Source: Candidatus Omnitrophota bacterium
GTDB lineage: Bacteria > Omnitrophota > Gorgyraeia > Zapsychrales > Fredricksoniimonadaceae
Assembly: GCA_002753465.1 (NCBI GenBank)
Contig: PEAF01000011.1
Span: 1-46,069 of the forward strand
Length of the DNA: 46,069 bases
Direction of reading: 5' to 3'
In this document: piece by piece, positions 19,571 through 27,975 of the stretch
Numbering within the stretch: the first letter of the stretch is position 1
Layout of the letters: the number at the start of each line of letters is the position of its first letter
The notes under the pieces: generated by a model
Seen by the model: only the letters and a program-made list of their open reading frames with translations
Databases searched by the model: none
Told to the model about the DNA's origin: nothing
Program-made: the position numbers and the translations under genes

Positions 19571-19599
19571 ACGATAATGCAAAGTTTTGGCAATGTCAA
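19571..19599 (-). promoter_or_regulatory. metH promoter, apparently leaderless
   Basis: On - strand: TTGACA, 17 bp, TATCGT, 6 nt, ATG. Confidence 0.55.
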
Positions 19600-19610
19600 A
19601 TGCAGTTTCA

Positions 19611-19639
19611 TTGGACGAGTTGCAGCTCTTGCATATAAT
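19611..19639 (+). promoter_or_regulatory. trpB2 promoter
   Basis: TTGGAC (19611-19616), 17 bp, TATAAT (19634-19639). Confidence 0.6.
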
Positions 19640-19680
19640 GGAGTATTACTACTTTAACTTCATAAACATCAGAGGCTTAC

Positions 19681-21072
19681 ATGGAGCAGATAAAGATCTT
19701 TCTTGATGAAAAAGACATGCCGCGCAAGTGGTATAACCTGGCGGCAGACCTTCCTACGGCGATGTTGCCGCCTTTGACGCCTGATGGTCAGGTTGTGACA
19801 CCTCAAATGCTTGAGGCGGTTTTCCCCAAGAACCTCATTGAACAGGAAATGAGCACCAAGCGCTGGATCGATATTCCACCTGAGGTGCTGGAGGTGCTTT
19901 ATCAGTGGCGCCCGTCACCGTTGCGTCGTGCGGTGAATCTTGAACGTTACCTTAAGACGCCGGCAAAGATCTATTATAAGGACGAGAGCGTTTCGCCGGC
20001 GGGTAGCCATAAGACCAATACATCGGTCGCCCAGGCATATTACAATAAGAAATTCGGCGTCAAGAGTTTGACGACAGAAACAGGCGCGGGGCAGTGGGGT
20101 ACGGCGCTGGCTTATGCTTGCCATGTGTTTGGTTTGGAATGCAAAGTGTTCATGGTGCGTGTGAGCTTTGAGCAAAAACCCATGCGTAAGATCATGATGG
20201 GGCTGTGGGGCGCCAATTGCATTGCCAGTCCGTCAAACGAGACGCAGGCGGGGCGTACGATCCTCAAGAGCATGCCGGATACGCCTGGCAGCCTTGGCAT
20301 CGCTATCAGTGAGGCCGTTGAAGCGGCGGTCACAGATAAGACCGGCAGGACCCGTTATGCGCTAGGCAGTGTGCTTAATCATGTGCTGCTGCATCAGACC
20401 ATCATTGGCCTTGAGGCGCAGAAACAGCTTAAGAAGGTCGGCATTAAGAATCCTGATGTGATCATTGGGTGCGCGGGCGGCGGCAGTAACTTTGCCGGCA
20501 TTGCGTTCCCCTTTACACAGGAGAAGATCAACGGCGCCAAGATCGACATTATTCCTGTCGAGTCAGAGGCGTGTCCTAAGATGACCAAGGGCAAGTTTGC
20601 CTATGACCATGGCGATATTGCAGGCATGACACCGTTACTGCCCATGCACACATTAGGCTCACAGTTTGTGCCGCCGGCCATTCATGCGGGCGGATTGCGC
20701 TATCACGGCATGGCGCCTTTGGTCAGTCAGGCTATTGTTGAAGGCCTGATGCGTCCGACGGCCGTTGATCAGCTTCACAGTTATGAAGCGGCGATCATCT
20801 GGGCGAGGACAGAAGGCTTCGTTATTGCCCCTGAAAGTTCTAACGCGGTGGCACAGGTCATCAAAGAAGCAAATAAGGCTAAGAAAGAAGGCAAGCAGAA
20901 GACCATTCTGTTCAATTTGAGCGGGCATGGGTTGTTGGACCTGGTCGGGTATGATAAATATTTGAGCGGCAAGCTCGAAAGTTCACAGGTTACCAGCGAT
21001 GAGATCAAAAGATCGCTGGAGCGTGTGCAAAAAGTCCATGTGGCGCCTATGCGTAAGACGGGTAAGTGGTAA
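19681..21072 (+). CDS. trpB: TrpB2-type tryptophan synthase beta-like PLP enzyme
   Basis: 'KIYYKDESVSPAGSHKTNTSVAQAYYNKKFGVKSLTTETGAGQWG' PLP-Lys motif; long N-terminus typical of TrpB2; no trpA in window. Confidence 0.93.
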   Translation: MEQIKIFLDEKDMPRKWYNLAADLPTAMLPPLTPDGQVVTPQMLEAVFPKNLIEQEMSTKRWIDIPPEVLEVLYQWRPSPLRRAVNLERYLKTPAKIYYKDESVSPAGSHKTNTSVAQAYYNKKFGVKSLTTETGAGQWGTALAYACHVFGLECKVFMVRVSFEQKPMRKIMMGLWGANCIASPSNETQAGRTILKSMPDTPGSLGIAISEAVEAAVTDKTGRTRYALGSVLNHVLLHQTIIGLEAQKQLKKVGIKNPDVIIGCAGGGSNFAGIAFPFTQEKINGAKIDIIPVESEACPKMTKGKFAYDHGDIAGMTPLLPMHTLGSQFVPPAIHAGGLRYHGMAPLVSQAIVEGLMRPTAVDQLHSYEAAIIWARTEGFVIAPESSNAVAQVIKEANKAKKEGKQKTILFNLSGHGLLDLVGYDKYLSGKLESSQVTSDEIKRSLERVQKVHVAPMRKTGKW

Positions 21073-21103
21073 TAATACTCGAAAGATTAATCAAGGAGGG
21101 CGT

Positions 21104-21709
21104 ATGAGAAAGATCGTTGCAGGTATTCTGTTGTCAGTGGCCGTGACTTTGACCGGGGGAGCTTCTTTTGCCGCAACGCAGTTTGCCTTGGACAAGGTCC
21201 ATTCATCGGTGAATTTTGCTATTGCGCATTTGGTGGTTTCGAAGGTGACCGGAGGTTTCGATGACATTGATGCTGCCGTAGCCTTTGATGCGAATGATCT
21301 GGAGCATTCAAGCATTAACGCGACGATCCAGGTTGCAAGTATTAACACTAAGAACAAGCAGCGCGATGATCATTTGCGTAGCCCTGATTTCTTTGAAGTT
21401 GAAAAGTTCCCTACGATCAATTTCACCAGTAAAAAGATCGTCATGAAGGATGCTATGACGTATTTGATAACCGGAGACCTGACCATGAAGGGCGTCACGC
21501 ATGAGATCGAGGTCCCTGTCATGATCATGGGGCCGATCATCAATCCTATGAATCAGCAGCCGATATTGGGGCTGGAGGCTCATTTTAAGATCAACCGTCA
21601 GGATTATGGCGTTAAATGGAATAAGACATTGGACAACGGAGGGTTGATGCTGGGCAATGATGTTGACGTGGATATTGCATTTGCCGTTAATAAGATCGTA
21701 CAGAAATAA
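21104..21709 (+). CDS. YceI family periplasmic protein
   Basis: Signal peptide; 'FALDKVHSSVNFAIAHLVVSKVTGGFDDIDA', 'FPTINFTSKKI', 'GDLTMKGVTHEIEVPV'. Confidence 0.95.
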   Translation: MRKIVAGILLSVAVTLTGGASFAATQFALDKVHSSVNFAIAHLVVSKVTGGFDDIDAAVAFDANDLEHSSINATIQVASINTKNKQRDDHLRSPDFFEVEKFPTINFTSKKIVMKDAMTYLITGDLTMKGVTHEIEVPVMIMGPIINPMNQQPILGLEAHFKINRQDYGVKWNKTLDNGGLMLGNDVDVDIAFAVNKIVQK

Positions 21710-21716
21710 GAAATCG

Positions 21717-22091
21717 ATGCGGGTTATTTTATCTTTATTCCTGGGAGTATTTTTGATCGGCGCCGGTGCCGGCTGCTCTATGCTGCAGGATGCGCCTGAG
21801 GCTCCGTTTCGTGTTGAAAGTGCCTCAGTGCTGTATGAAAAAGCCATGGGCTATTATCAAAAGGGCCAATATCTCAGGGCTAAAGAGTCTTTTCATGAAT
21901 TTATCGGCCAGTATCCGGAGAGCCTGCTTTTTAAGACAGCACTCTATGACTTAGCGCATTGTTATCAGATCTTAGGTGAAACTAAAGAAGCATTAGCCTT
22001 GTATAACCGGATCGTAACAACGTACGGTGATGCGGATTTCTGGGGCGAGCAGGCGATGAAGCGTATTAAGCAAATTCAGGAAGAACAATGA
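21717..22091 (+). CDS. TPR-like outer-membrane lipoprotein (BamD/YbgF-like)
   Basis: Lipobox-like 'GAGAGC'; 'YEKAMGYYQKGQYLRAKESFHEFIGQYPES' TPR repeats. Confidence 0.75.
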   Translation: MRVILSLFLGVFLIGAGAGCSMLQDAPEAPFRVESASVLYEKAMGYYQKGQYLRAKESFHEFIGQYPESLLFKTALYDLAHCYQILGETKEALALYNRIVTTYGDADFWGEQAMKRIKQIQEEQ

Positions 22092-22693
22092 AGTCAAAAA
22101 TAAATCATAATGAGTACCCGAAGGCCCTTTCTCCGGCAGAAACATGGGTTGATCAGCACGGTGATTATTTATTCCGCTATGCGATGATGCGTTTGCGCAA
22201 CAAGGATATGGCAGAGAACATGGTGCAGGAGACGTTTCTGGCGGCTATAAAGGGAAAGCGGTCTTTTAGCGGCCGTTCAACCGAGCGCACATGGATGGTA
22301 GGGATCTTAAAGCATAAGGTCATTGATCACTACCGCAAGGATTTCCGTGAACGCCCCGTTACGGATCTGCAGAATCTGCAGCGCGATGAGGAGCAGACCG
22401 TGGATCAATTTTACGATGCCATTGAAAATCCTCGTAAATATCCCAAGGACTGGATGCCTGATCAGCGGGCCATTCTTCAATCCAAGGAATTCTGGGTCAT
22501 TTTGCATGGGTGTATGGAGAAACTTCCCAAAACAACGTCGAGCGCCTTTGCGATGCGTGAGCTGGATGATATGGATACGTCCCAGATCTGTAAGGAGTTG
22601 GGCATCACGCCGACGAATTTGTGGGTTATGCTTCATCGGGCGAGGTTGCAACTGCGTGAATGTTTGGAAAGGAATTGGTTCGAAAAAAAATGA
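22088..22693 (+). CDS. ECF-type RNA polymerase sigma factor
   Basis: 'DYLFRYAMMRLRNKDMAENMVQETFLAAIKGKRSFSGRSTERTWMVGILKHKVIDHYRK' sigma2 region and 'ELGITPTNLWVMLHRARLQLRECLE' sigma4. Confidence 0.92.
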   Translation: MKSKINHNEYPKALSPAETWVDQHGDYLFRYAMMRLRNKDMAENMVQETFLAAIKGKRSFSGRSTERTWMVGILKHKVIDHYRKDFRERPVTDLQNLQRDEEQTVDQFYDAIENPRKYPKDWMPDQRAILQSKEFWVILHGCMEKLPKTTSSAFAMRELDDMDTSQICKELGITPTNLWVMLHRARLQLRECLERNWFEKK

Positions 22694-22992
22694 CAACACC
22701 CGATAACTGGGAACAGCCCACCGATCTACCTCTTACTACTTCCTGCAAGCAGGCAGCCAGGCTGGTATCGATCTCTTTTGAGCGTAAACTGACATGGCGT
22801 GAATATACGACCATGCGCATACATCTTATGATGTGTAAGACGTGTACGTTTTACGGTCGGCAGATCAAGGCGCTGCGCGCCATTTTCACACGGCATGAAG
22901 AAGTTCTTAATAATACCCCATGTACGTGTGATGAACAGTTAGCCGCCGATGCCAAGCAGCGCATGAAAGATATTATCCAGCAACATAAATGA
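22690..22992 (+). CDS. Soluble zinc-finger anti-sigma-like protein
   Basis: 'MRIHLMMCKTC' H-x3-C-x2-C motif; overlaps the sigma gene by ATGA; no TM segment. Confidence 0.7.
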   Translation: MTTPDNWEQPTDLPLTTSCKQAARLVSISFERKLTWREYTTMRIHLMMCKTCTFYGRQIKALRAIFTRHEEVLNNTPCTCDEQLAADAKQRMKDIIQQHK

Positions 22993-23849
22993 CCCCCGGT
23001 TTGCGTATGAAGCCTTCATTGACCATCGGTCGTGGTGATATCGTCCTCGGGCTTTTGCCTGAATTGGGAGGACGCATCATTTCGCTGGCATTCCGCGGTG
23101 AAGAGCTTTTGTATGCACCTGAGGCCATGGTTTTTTCGGATATAGCGAGCATACCCGACCTCGCCGTTTTTAAACAAACGGCTGGTTTTAATGTTTATGG
23201 CGGTGACAAGACCTGGGTAGCGCCGGAGTGGGAATGGGGGCAAAAGATACCGCCGCTTGACCTTGATGCCGGTGTGTATACGCTTGAGCATAAAGACGGC
23301 GTGGTCGTGATGACCAGTCCCGTTTGCCGGGAAACGGGCTTACAGGTCATCCGTCGTGTTGGTTTTTCAGAAAGAGGAGATATTTTCCTGATTGAAACAC
23401 TGCGTAATATGTCAGCGCATACGATCACTAAAGGCATTTGGAATGTGACGCAGATCCGCCGGCCGTTCGATGTTTATCTTCCGGCAGGCAAGGACGATGT
23501 GCGTTCTTATCATTATGAGGATCAAACTTTGCCTGACCCTGAGCTTGAGATTTATTGTCAGAATGACTGGTCGACTATAGCGTGTCATGGCAATACATGT
23601 TTTAAGTTCGGGGCCATGTTGCGTGAAGGGCAGGTGGCTGTTGTTAAGGATACGCCGCACGGGCCATTGAGGTGGGTCAGGGCGTTCGATATAGCCCGGG
23701 ATAAGCCGTATGCACACCGTTCCATGGTCGAGGTCTTTAATGCCTCGCTGTATGATTATGGCGAGGTCGAAGTCCACAGCCCTTTAACAAAGATCGAACC
23801 TGGCGCTGAGGTGACCTTGACGCAATTATGGTGTTTATACCTGGCCTGA
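22989..23849 (+). CDS. Galactose-mutarotase-like / DUF4380-like protein
   Basis: 'LLPELGGRIISLAFRGEELLY...' opening typical of mutarotase-like beta-sandwich proteins; ATGA overlap with anti-sigma. Confidence 0.5.
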   Translation: MTPGLRMKPSLTIGRGDIVLGLLPELGGRIISLAFRGEELLYAPEAMVFSDIASIPDLAVFKQTAGFNVYGGDKTWVAPEWEWGQKIPPLDLDAGVYTLEHKDGVVVMTSPVCRETGLQVIRRVGFSERGDIFLIETLRNMSAHTITKGIWNVTQIRRPFDVYLPAGKDDVRSYHYEDQTLPDPELEIYCQNDWSTIACHGNTCFKFGAMLREGQVAVVKDTPHGPLRWVRAFDIARDKPYAHRSMVEVFNASLYDYGEVEVHSPLTKIEPGAEVTLTQLWCLYLA

Positions 23850-23896
23850 AGATCCGTGTTATAATCAAAATTTACTTGTATCAGAAAGGATTTTGT

Positions 23897-24652
23897 ATGC
23901 GGTTTCTAATCATAGCCATATGTCTTTGTATCATAAATTTATCTCCGGTTCAGGCGCAACCGGTGGAGCCCTTGCCGGATAACCCATTCCAGCAGCTTAA
24001 CCCTGATATGGATAAGTATGCATTTGCTAAAACCTTCATCACCAGCCTGAGTTATTACGGGCGTGTCGATCAACGTCTTATGAGCGAACAGGAGATCGGT
24101 GATAAATTTACCCAGGATCTTAAGGCGATCAAGACGCTGGTGGATGATCGTACACTGGATAATACGGATCTGCGTGTCGCAAAGAATTATTTGATGAAGT
24201 ACGCAACATCCAGAAATATGCTGATCCGCAAAGTAGCGTATGACCTGGCCGTGGCCTATGAACAGCATATTCTGGTCAGTTCAAAAGAGCGCCAGATGTG
24301 GCAGGCATATTATAAATTCAAATCAGTCGGTCTGCCCAGGGATTTAAATGAAGCGGAGTTCAAGCTTCAGATGGAGAATTTGGCACGTGACCGTAAATCA
24401 GCGGCATTGTCCGTGCTTCAACAAGTTGTCATGTTAAAGAAGGTGATCCTGAGTGCCGCGCGTTGCCGTGACGAGAAATGTCAGGAATTAGCGCTGACGC
24501 AGAAAGAGCGCATCAAACTTGTGGCCAAGCTTGACTTATTTGCCAAGGAGAATGTGGCCTGGGGGATGAAGCCCGGCCAGGGTACCTTCGAGGCTGCCGT
24601 TGCCTCTTTGCGTGAGGTTTTGGAGGATCCGCTGTTCGTGAGCCGTCAATGA
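23897..24652 (+). CDS. Secreted protein of unknown function
   Basis: Signal peptide MRFLIIAICLCIINLSPVQAQP, helical body. Confidence 0.6.
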   Translation: MRFLIIAICLCIINLSPVQAQPVEPLPDNPFQQLNPDMDKYAFAKTFITSLSYYGRVDQRLMSEQEIGDKFTQDLKAIKTLVDDRTLDNTDLRVAKNYLMKYATSRNMLIRKVAYDLAVAYEQHILVSSKERQMWQAYYKFKSVGLPRDLNEAEFKLQMENLARDRKSAALSVLQQVVMLKKVILSAARCRDEKCQELALTQKERIKLVAKLDLFAKENVAWGMKPGQGTFEAAVASLREVLEDPLFVSRQ

Positions 24653-27600
24653 AATTTTCGCATGAAGAAATGTTCTTATCACCCGAGATCAGGGTGGTGG
24701 AAGCCTCTGCCGGTTCCGGCAAGACCTATGCCCTGGCGAGGCGGTATGTTCAGCTTATCCTGCATCTGACGCGCCAGCGTCAAATACCGCCGGTCCATTC
24801 TATCCTTGCCATCACCTTCACCAATAAAGCTGCGTTCGAAATGAAAGAGCGCATTTTGAAGTTTCTCAAGCAACTGGCTTTGGGCGTGATGCCTGAAGAT
24901 GAATCAGCGGCGCTCCTGGCACCGATCGGCATGCGTGCTGAAGAGGCTAAAGAGCTGGCCGGGAAGATCATGCAGACCATCCTGCGGCATTATAATTATT
25001 TTCAGGTCGAGACCATCGATAAGTTCATCAATGCCTTACTCGTCAGTTCTGCTTTTCAGGTCGGATTGACCGCTAACTTCCGCATCAAGACCAATAGCCG
25101 GGAATATCTGGCGCGTGCACTGGATGTCGTGATCGAGCGCGTCAGGAAAGACCCCGTTCTGGCGCGTGCTTTTGATGATTTCCTGATCAGTATGCTACTG
25201 GTTGAATCTCGTTCCAGCTGGCTGCCCAAGGACGTCGTCCTTGATACCGTCGAGAAGTTGTTCAATGAATATAATACGTATGGCTTGGATTTTACGCGCG
25301 CCGGCATCACGCCTCAGGATTTGATCCAGTCTAAAGCCGCTGTCATCGCGGATATGAAGGTATTTGCCTCACCGCTGCCTGAGGGGCTTCAGGACAGGTT
25401 CGCGCAGGGCATAGACGCGTTTCTTGAAGAGTATCATGCCGCGTTCAGTTTCAAGGGTCTGCCGAAATCCTTTCAGCCGGATAACGAGAAGCGGATGAAA
25501 AAAGGTGCGTCGCTTTCACCGGAATATGAAAAGCTTTGGGGCAGGGTCGAGGAGGGTTTCAAGCGTGCGGCGGCTCTTGAGGTGGCCCATTTATATGATC
25601 CCTATATCGAGCTTTTTGAACAGGTGCGCGCCGTATTTGATACGGCCTGTGTGCGCGAAGATGTTGTTTTCCTAAGTCAGCTTAACGCTAAAGCGCGTGC
25701 TGTCTATGCCCAGGGGATGGGCGTCGATGAACTTTATTATCGCCTTGCGGCGCGGTATGAACATTATTTGCTGGATGAGTTCCAGGATACCAGCTTGTTG
25801 CAATGGGAGAATTTGAGGGTGTTGCCTGAGGAAGCCATTGCGCAGGGCGGGTCTTTGTTTTACGTCGGGGATAAAAAGCAGGCGATCTACGGTTTCCGCG
25901 GCGGAGATACGCGCCTGTTCGATGCTGTGGCGGCACGTTATGCGGCTCCGGATTATCATTGCCGTAAGGATACGCTGGATAAAAGTTACCGCAGCCGGCA
26001 GGCCATTGTGGATTTTAACAACAGGGTTTTCAGCCTGGAGAATCTAGAGCGGCTGATGATGGCCGTCAATGATAAGGGGGAGCGCCTGATCCCGGCGCGC
26101 GGGTGCGATAAAGATGAATTGCGCCGTGTTTACAGCCAGTCAAAACAAGAAGCTGTCCTGACCGGCGCTAAGGGGTATGTGCGTTTAGAGGTTCTTGCCG
26201 GGGTTAAGAAGGATGATTACCGTGAAGATGCGCGTATCAGGGTCCTGGCCAGGCTCGATGAATTAAAAGACAGGTTCAAATGGTCGGATATTGTTATTTT
26301 AGTTCGCAAGAATAATGACGTTGAGGATATGACCCGCTGGCTTTTGGAAGCAGGGGTGCCTGCCACATCTGACAGGACCTTGAGCATCAAGAAACATCCC
26401 TTGGTCGAAGAGATCGTCGCTTTTTTACGGTTCCTTCTTTCTCCGTCGGACAATGCCTCCTTTGGGTCTTTTATTTCGGGGGATATATTCTGTTCTGCCG
26501 CTGGTATTAAATCCAGCGATATCCAGGACCTTATCATGAGTTGGCGCCGGCAGCGGGGTGCGTCTTTGTCCCTGGTTTTTGCGGATAAATACCCGCAGGT
26601 TTGGAAGGAATTGGTTGAGCCGTTCCTTGTGCGCTGCGGTCTGCATCCATTATATGAATTACTGGTCATGTTCTTCCGCCAAACAAAGGCACTGGAAATT
26701 TTTGTGCCGGCGCAGGGTTTTCTGATGCGTTTTTTAGGCGTAGTCAAGGCGCGCGAAGATGAGTTTCCGGGTGTGGCGGAATTCCTTGCCTGTTATGAAA
26801 CGATCGAAGGTGATGAATTATTCGTTGAGGTTTTAAGCGGTGCTAAAGAGGGTGATGCGGTCCGTGTGATGACCGTGCATAAGGCAAAGGGCCTGGAATT
26901 CCCGGTCGTGATCATCCCGTTTTTGACGATGGGGTTGGGCAGTTCATCTTCGGGCGGCAATAAGGCATTGGCGTATACCCTGCGCGTTGAGGATGAAGCG
27001 CTGAAATTGTACCATTTTACAGCCGCTCATCTGCCGTATTCAGATTGTGCCCAGGAGTTGGATGTTGAAGAAGATATGCAGACATTTTTCTCGGAATTGA
27101 ATAATTTATATGTGGCCTTAACACGTGCGGCATGTGAGATGTACGGATTTCTGCCGCTTAAGGCGGGCAATGCGCATAATTTAGCGGTGGTGCTTTTCCC
27201 GGCAGAAACCTACGCGGTTGGTGCGCCGGCACAAGGTTATCCCGGTAAAGCCGCGGACCTGGAAGGAACGGTCAAAAAATTAATGCCCCCCGTCTGCCGC
27301 GATTGGATGGGCTTGTTGGAGGATGAGTTTGTACCCGTCGATCAGCCGTCGACACGCAGCCTGAAGGATTCCGGTAATGCGTTGCATGCGCTTTTGGCAG
27401 AGATCAAAGTCGTCGTGCCGGGACAGGAGCGTTCCGCGGTAAGCGATGCTTTGGCGCAGAACGGGCGATTAAAGGAGTTGGTGGATGAAGAAGCTTTGGT
27501 GCAGGCTTTAGCTGAGCCGTGTATTCGGACCTTCTTTAGGTCTGGTGCAGGAGAGGTCCACTGCGAATACGCATTGGTTGATCGTATGGGGAATACCCAT

Positions 27601-27825
27601 CGCCTTGATCGATTGATCATTACACCCGACGAAGTCATCATTGTTGACTTTAAAAGCAGTAGGGGTGACCCGGCAGGTCGCTCGCTGCAGGATGAAGCTC
27701 AGGTCCGGACATATATGGAGTTATTAAAACAGATCTATCCAGGACGTTCTGTTAAGGGTTATTTAGTTTTCATTAATGAAAAAGAAGTAAAAGAAGTAGG
27801 GGCTGACCTTGTGTCCACCTGCTGA
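24649..27825 (+). CDS. UvrD/AddA-like ATP-dependent helicase-nuclease
   Basis: 'VVEASAGSGKTYALARRYVQLIL' Walker A, 'LLDEFQDTSLLQWENL' motif II, 'VRVMTVHKAKGLEFPVVIIP' motif V, C-terminal 'HRLDRLIITPDEVIIVDFKSS' PD-(D/E)XK. Confidence 0.93.
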   Translation: MKFSHEEMFLSPEIRVVEASAGSGKTYALARRYVQLILHLTRQRQIPPVHSILAITFTNKAAFEMKERILKFLKQLALGVMPEDESAALLAPIGMRAEEAKELAGKIMQTILRHYNYFQVETIDKFINALLVSSAFQVGLTANFRIKTNSREYLARALDVVIERVRKDPVLARAFDDFLISMLLVESRSSWLPKDVVLDTVEKLFNEYNTYGLDFTRAGITPQDLIQSKAAVIADMKVFASPLPEGLQDRFAQGIDAFLEEYHAAFSFKGLPKSFQPDNEKRMKKGASLSPEYEKLWGRVEEGFKRAAALEVAHLYDPYIELFEQVRAVFDTACVREDVVFLSQLNAKARAVYAQGMGVDELYYRLAARYEHYLLDEFQDTSLLQWENLRVLPEEAIAQGGSLFYVGDKKQAIYGFRGGDTRLFDAVAARYAAPDYHCRKDTLDKSYRSRQAIVDFNNRVFSLENLERLMMAVNDKGERLIPARGCDKDELRRVYSQSKQEAVLTGAKGYVRLEVLAGVKKDDYREDARIRVLARLDELKDRFKWSDIVILVRKNNDVEDMTRWLLEAGVPATSDRTLSIKKHPLVEEIVAFLRFLLSPSDNASFGSFISGDIFCSAAGIKSSDIQDLIMSWRRQRGASLSLVFADKYPQVWKELVEPFLVRCGLHPLYELLVMFFRQTKALEIFVPAQGFLMRFLGVVKAREDEFPGVAEFLACYETIEGDELFVEVLSGAKEGDAVRVMTVHKAKGLEFPVVIIPFLTMGLGSSSSGGNKALAYTLRVEDEALKLYHFTAAHLPYSDCAQELDVEEDMQTFFSELNNLYVALTRAACEMYGFLPLKAGNAHNLAVVLFPAETYAVGAPAQGYPGKAADLEGTVKKLMPPVCRDWMGLLEDEFVPVDQPSTRSLKDSGNALHALLAEIKVVVPGQERSAVSDALAQNGRLKELVDEEALVQALAEPCIRTFFRSGAGEVHCEYALVDRMGNTHRLDRLIITPDEVIIVDFKSSRGDPAGRSLQDEAQVRTYMELLKQIYPGRSVKGYLVFINEKEVKEVGADLVSTC

Positions 27826-27843
27826 AACGTGTTAGAAGTGTGA

Positions 27844-27964
27844 GTTTTATGCCTGACGCGCCCATCGCCTTAAGCCGACATAAGTTGAGCGAGCGGGCAT
27901 GGTGTCGAGCCGAAGGCGAGCCAAGCGTTCGGCGAAGGTGATGGGCAAGTCAGGCAAATAAAAC
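27844..27964. repeat. 121-bp imperfect inverted repeat (MITE/REP-like) between the helicase genes
   Basis: GTTTTAT--GCCTGACGCGCCCATCGCCTT / AAGGTGATGGGCAAGTCAGGCAAATAAAAC arms, inner stem GCCGAA...TTCGGC. Confidence 0.75.
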
Positions 27965-27975
27965 CAGAGTAGGTT

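Noticed and set aside
21308-21847. 179-aa minus-strand ORF
   Set aside because: Antisense to yceI and the TPR lipoprotein genes, both well supported.
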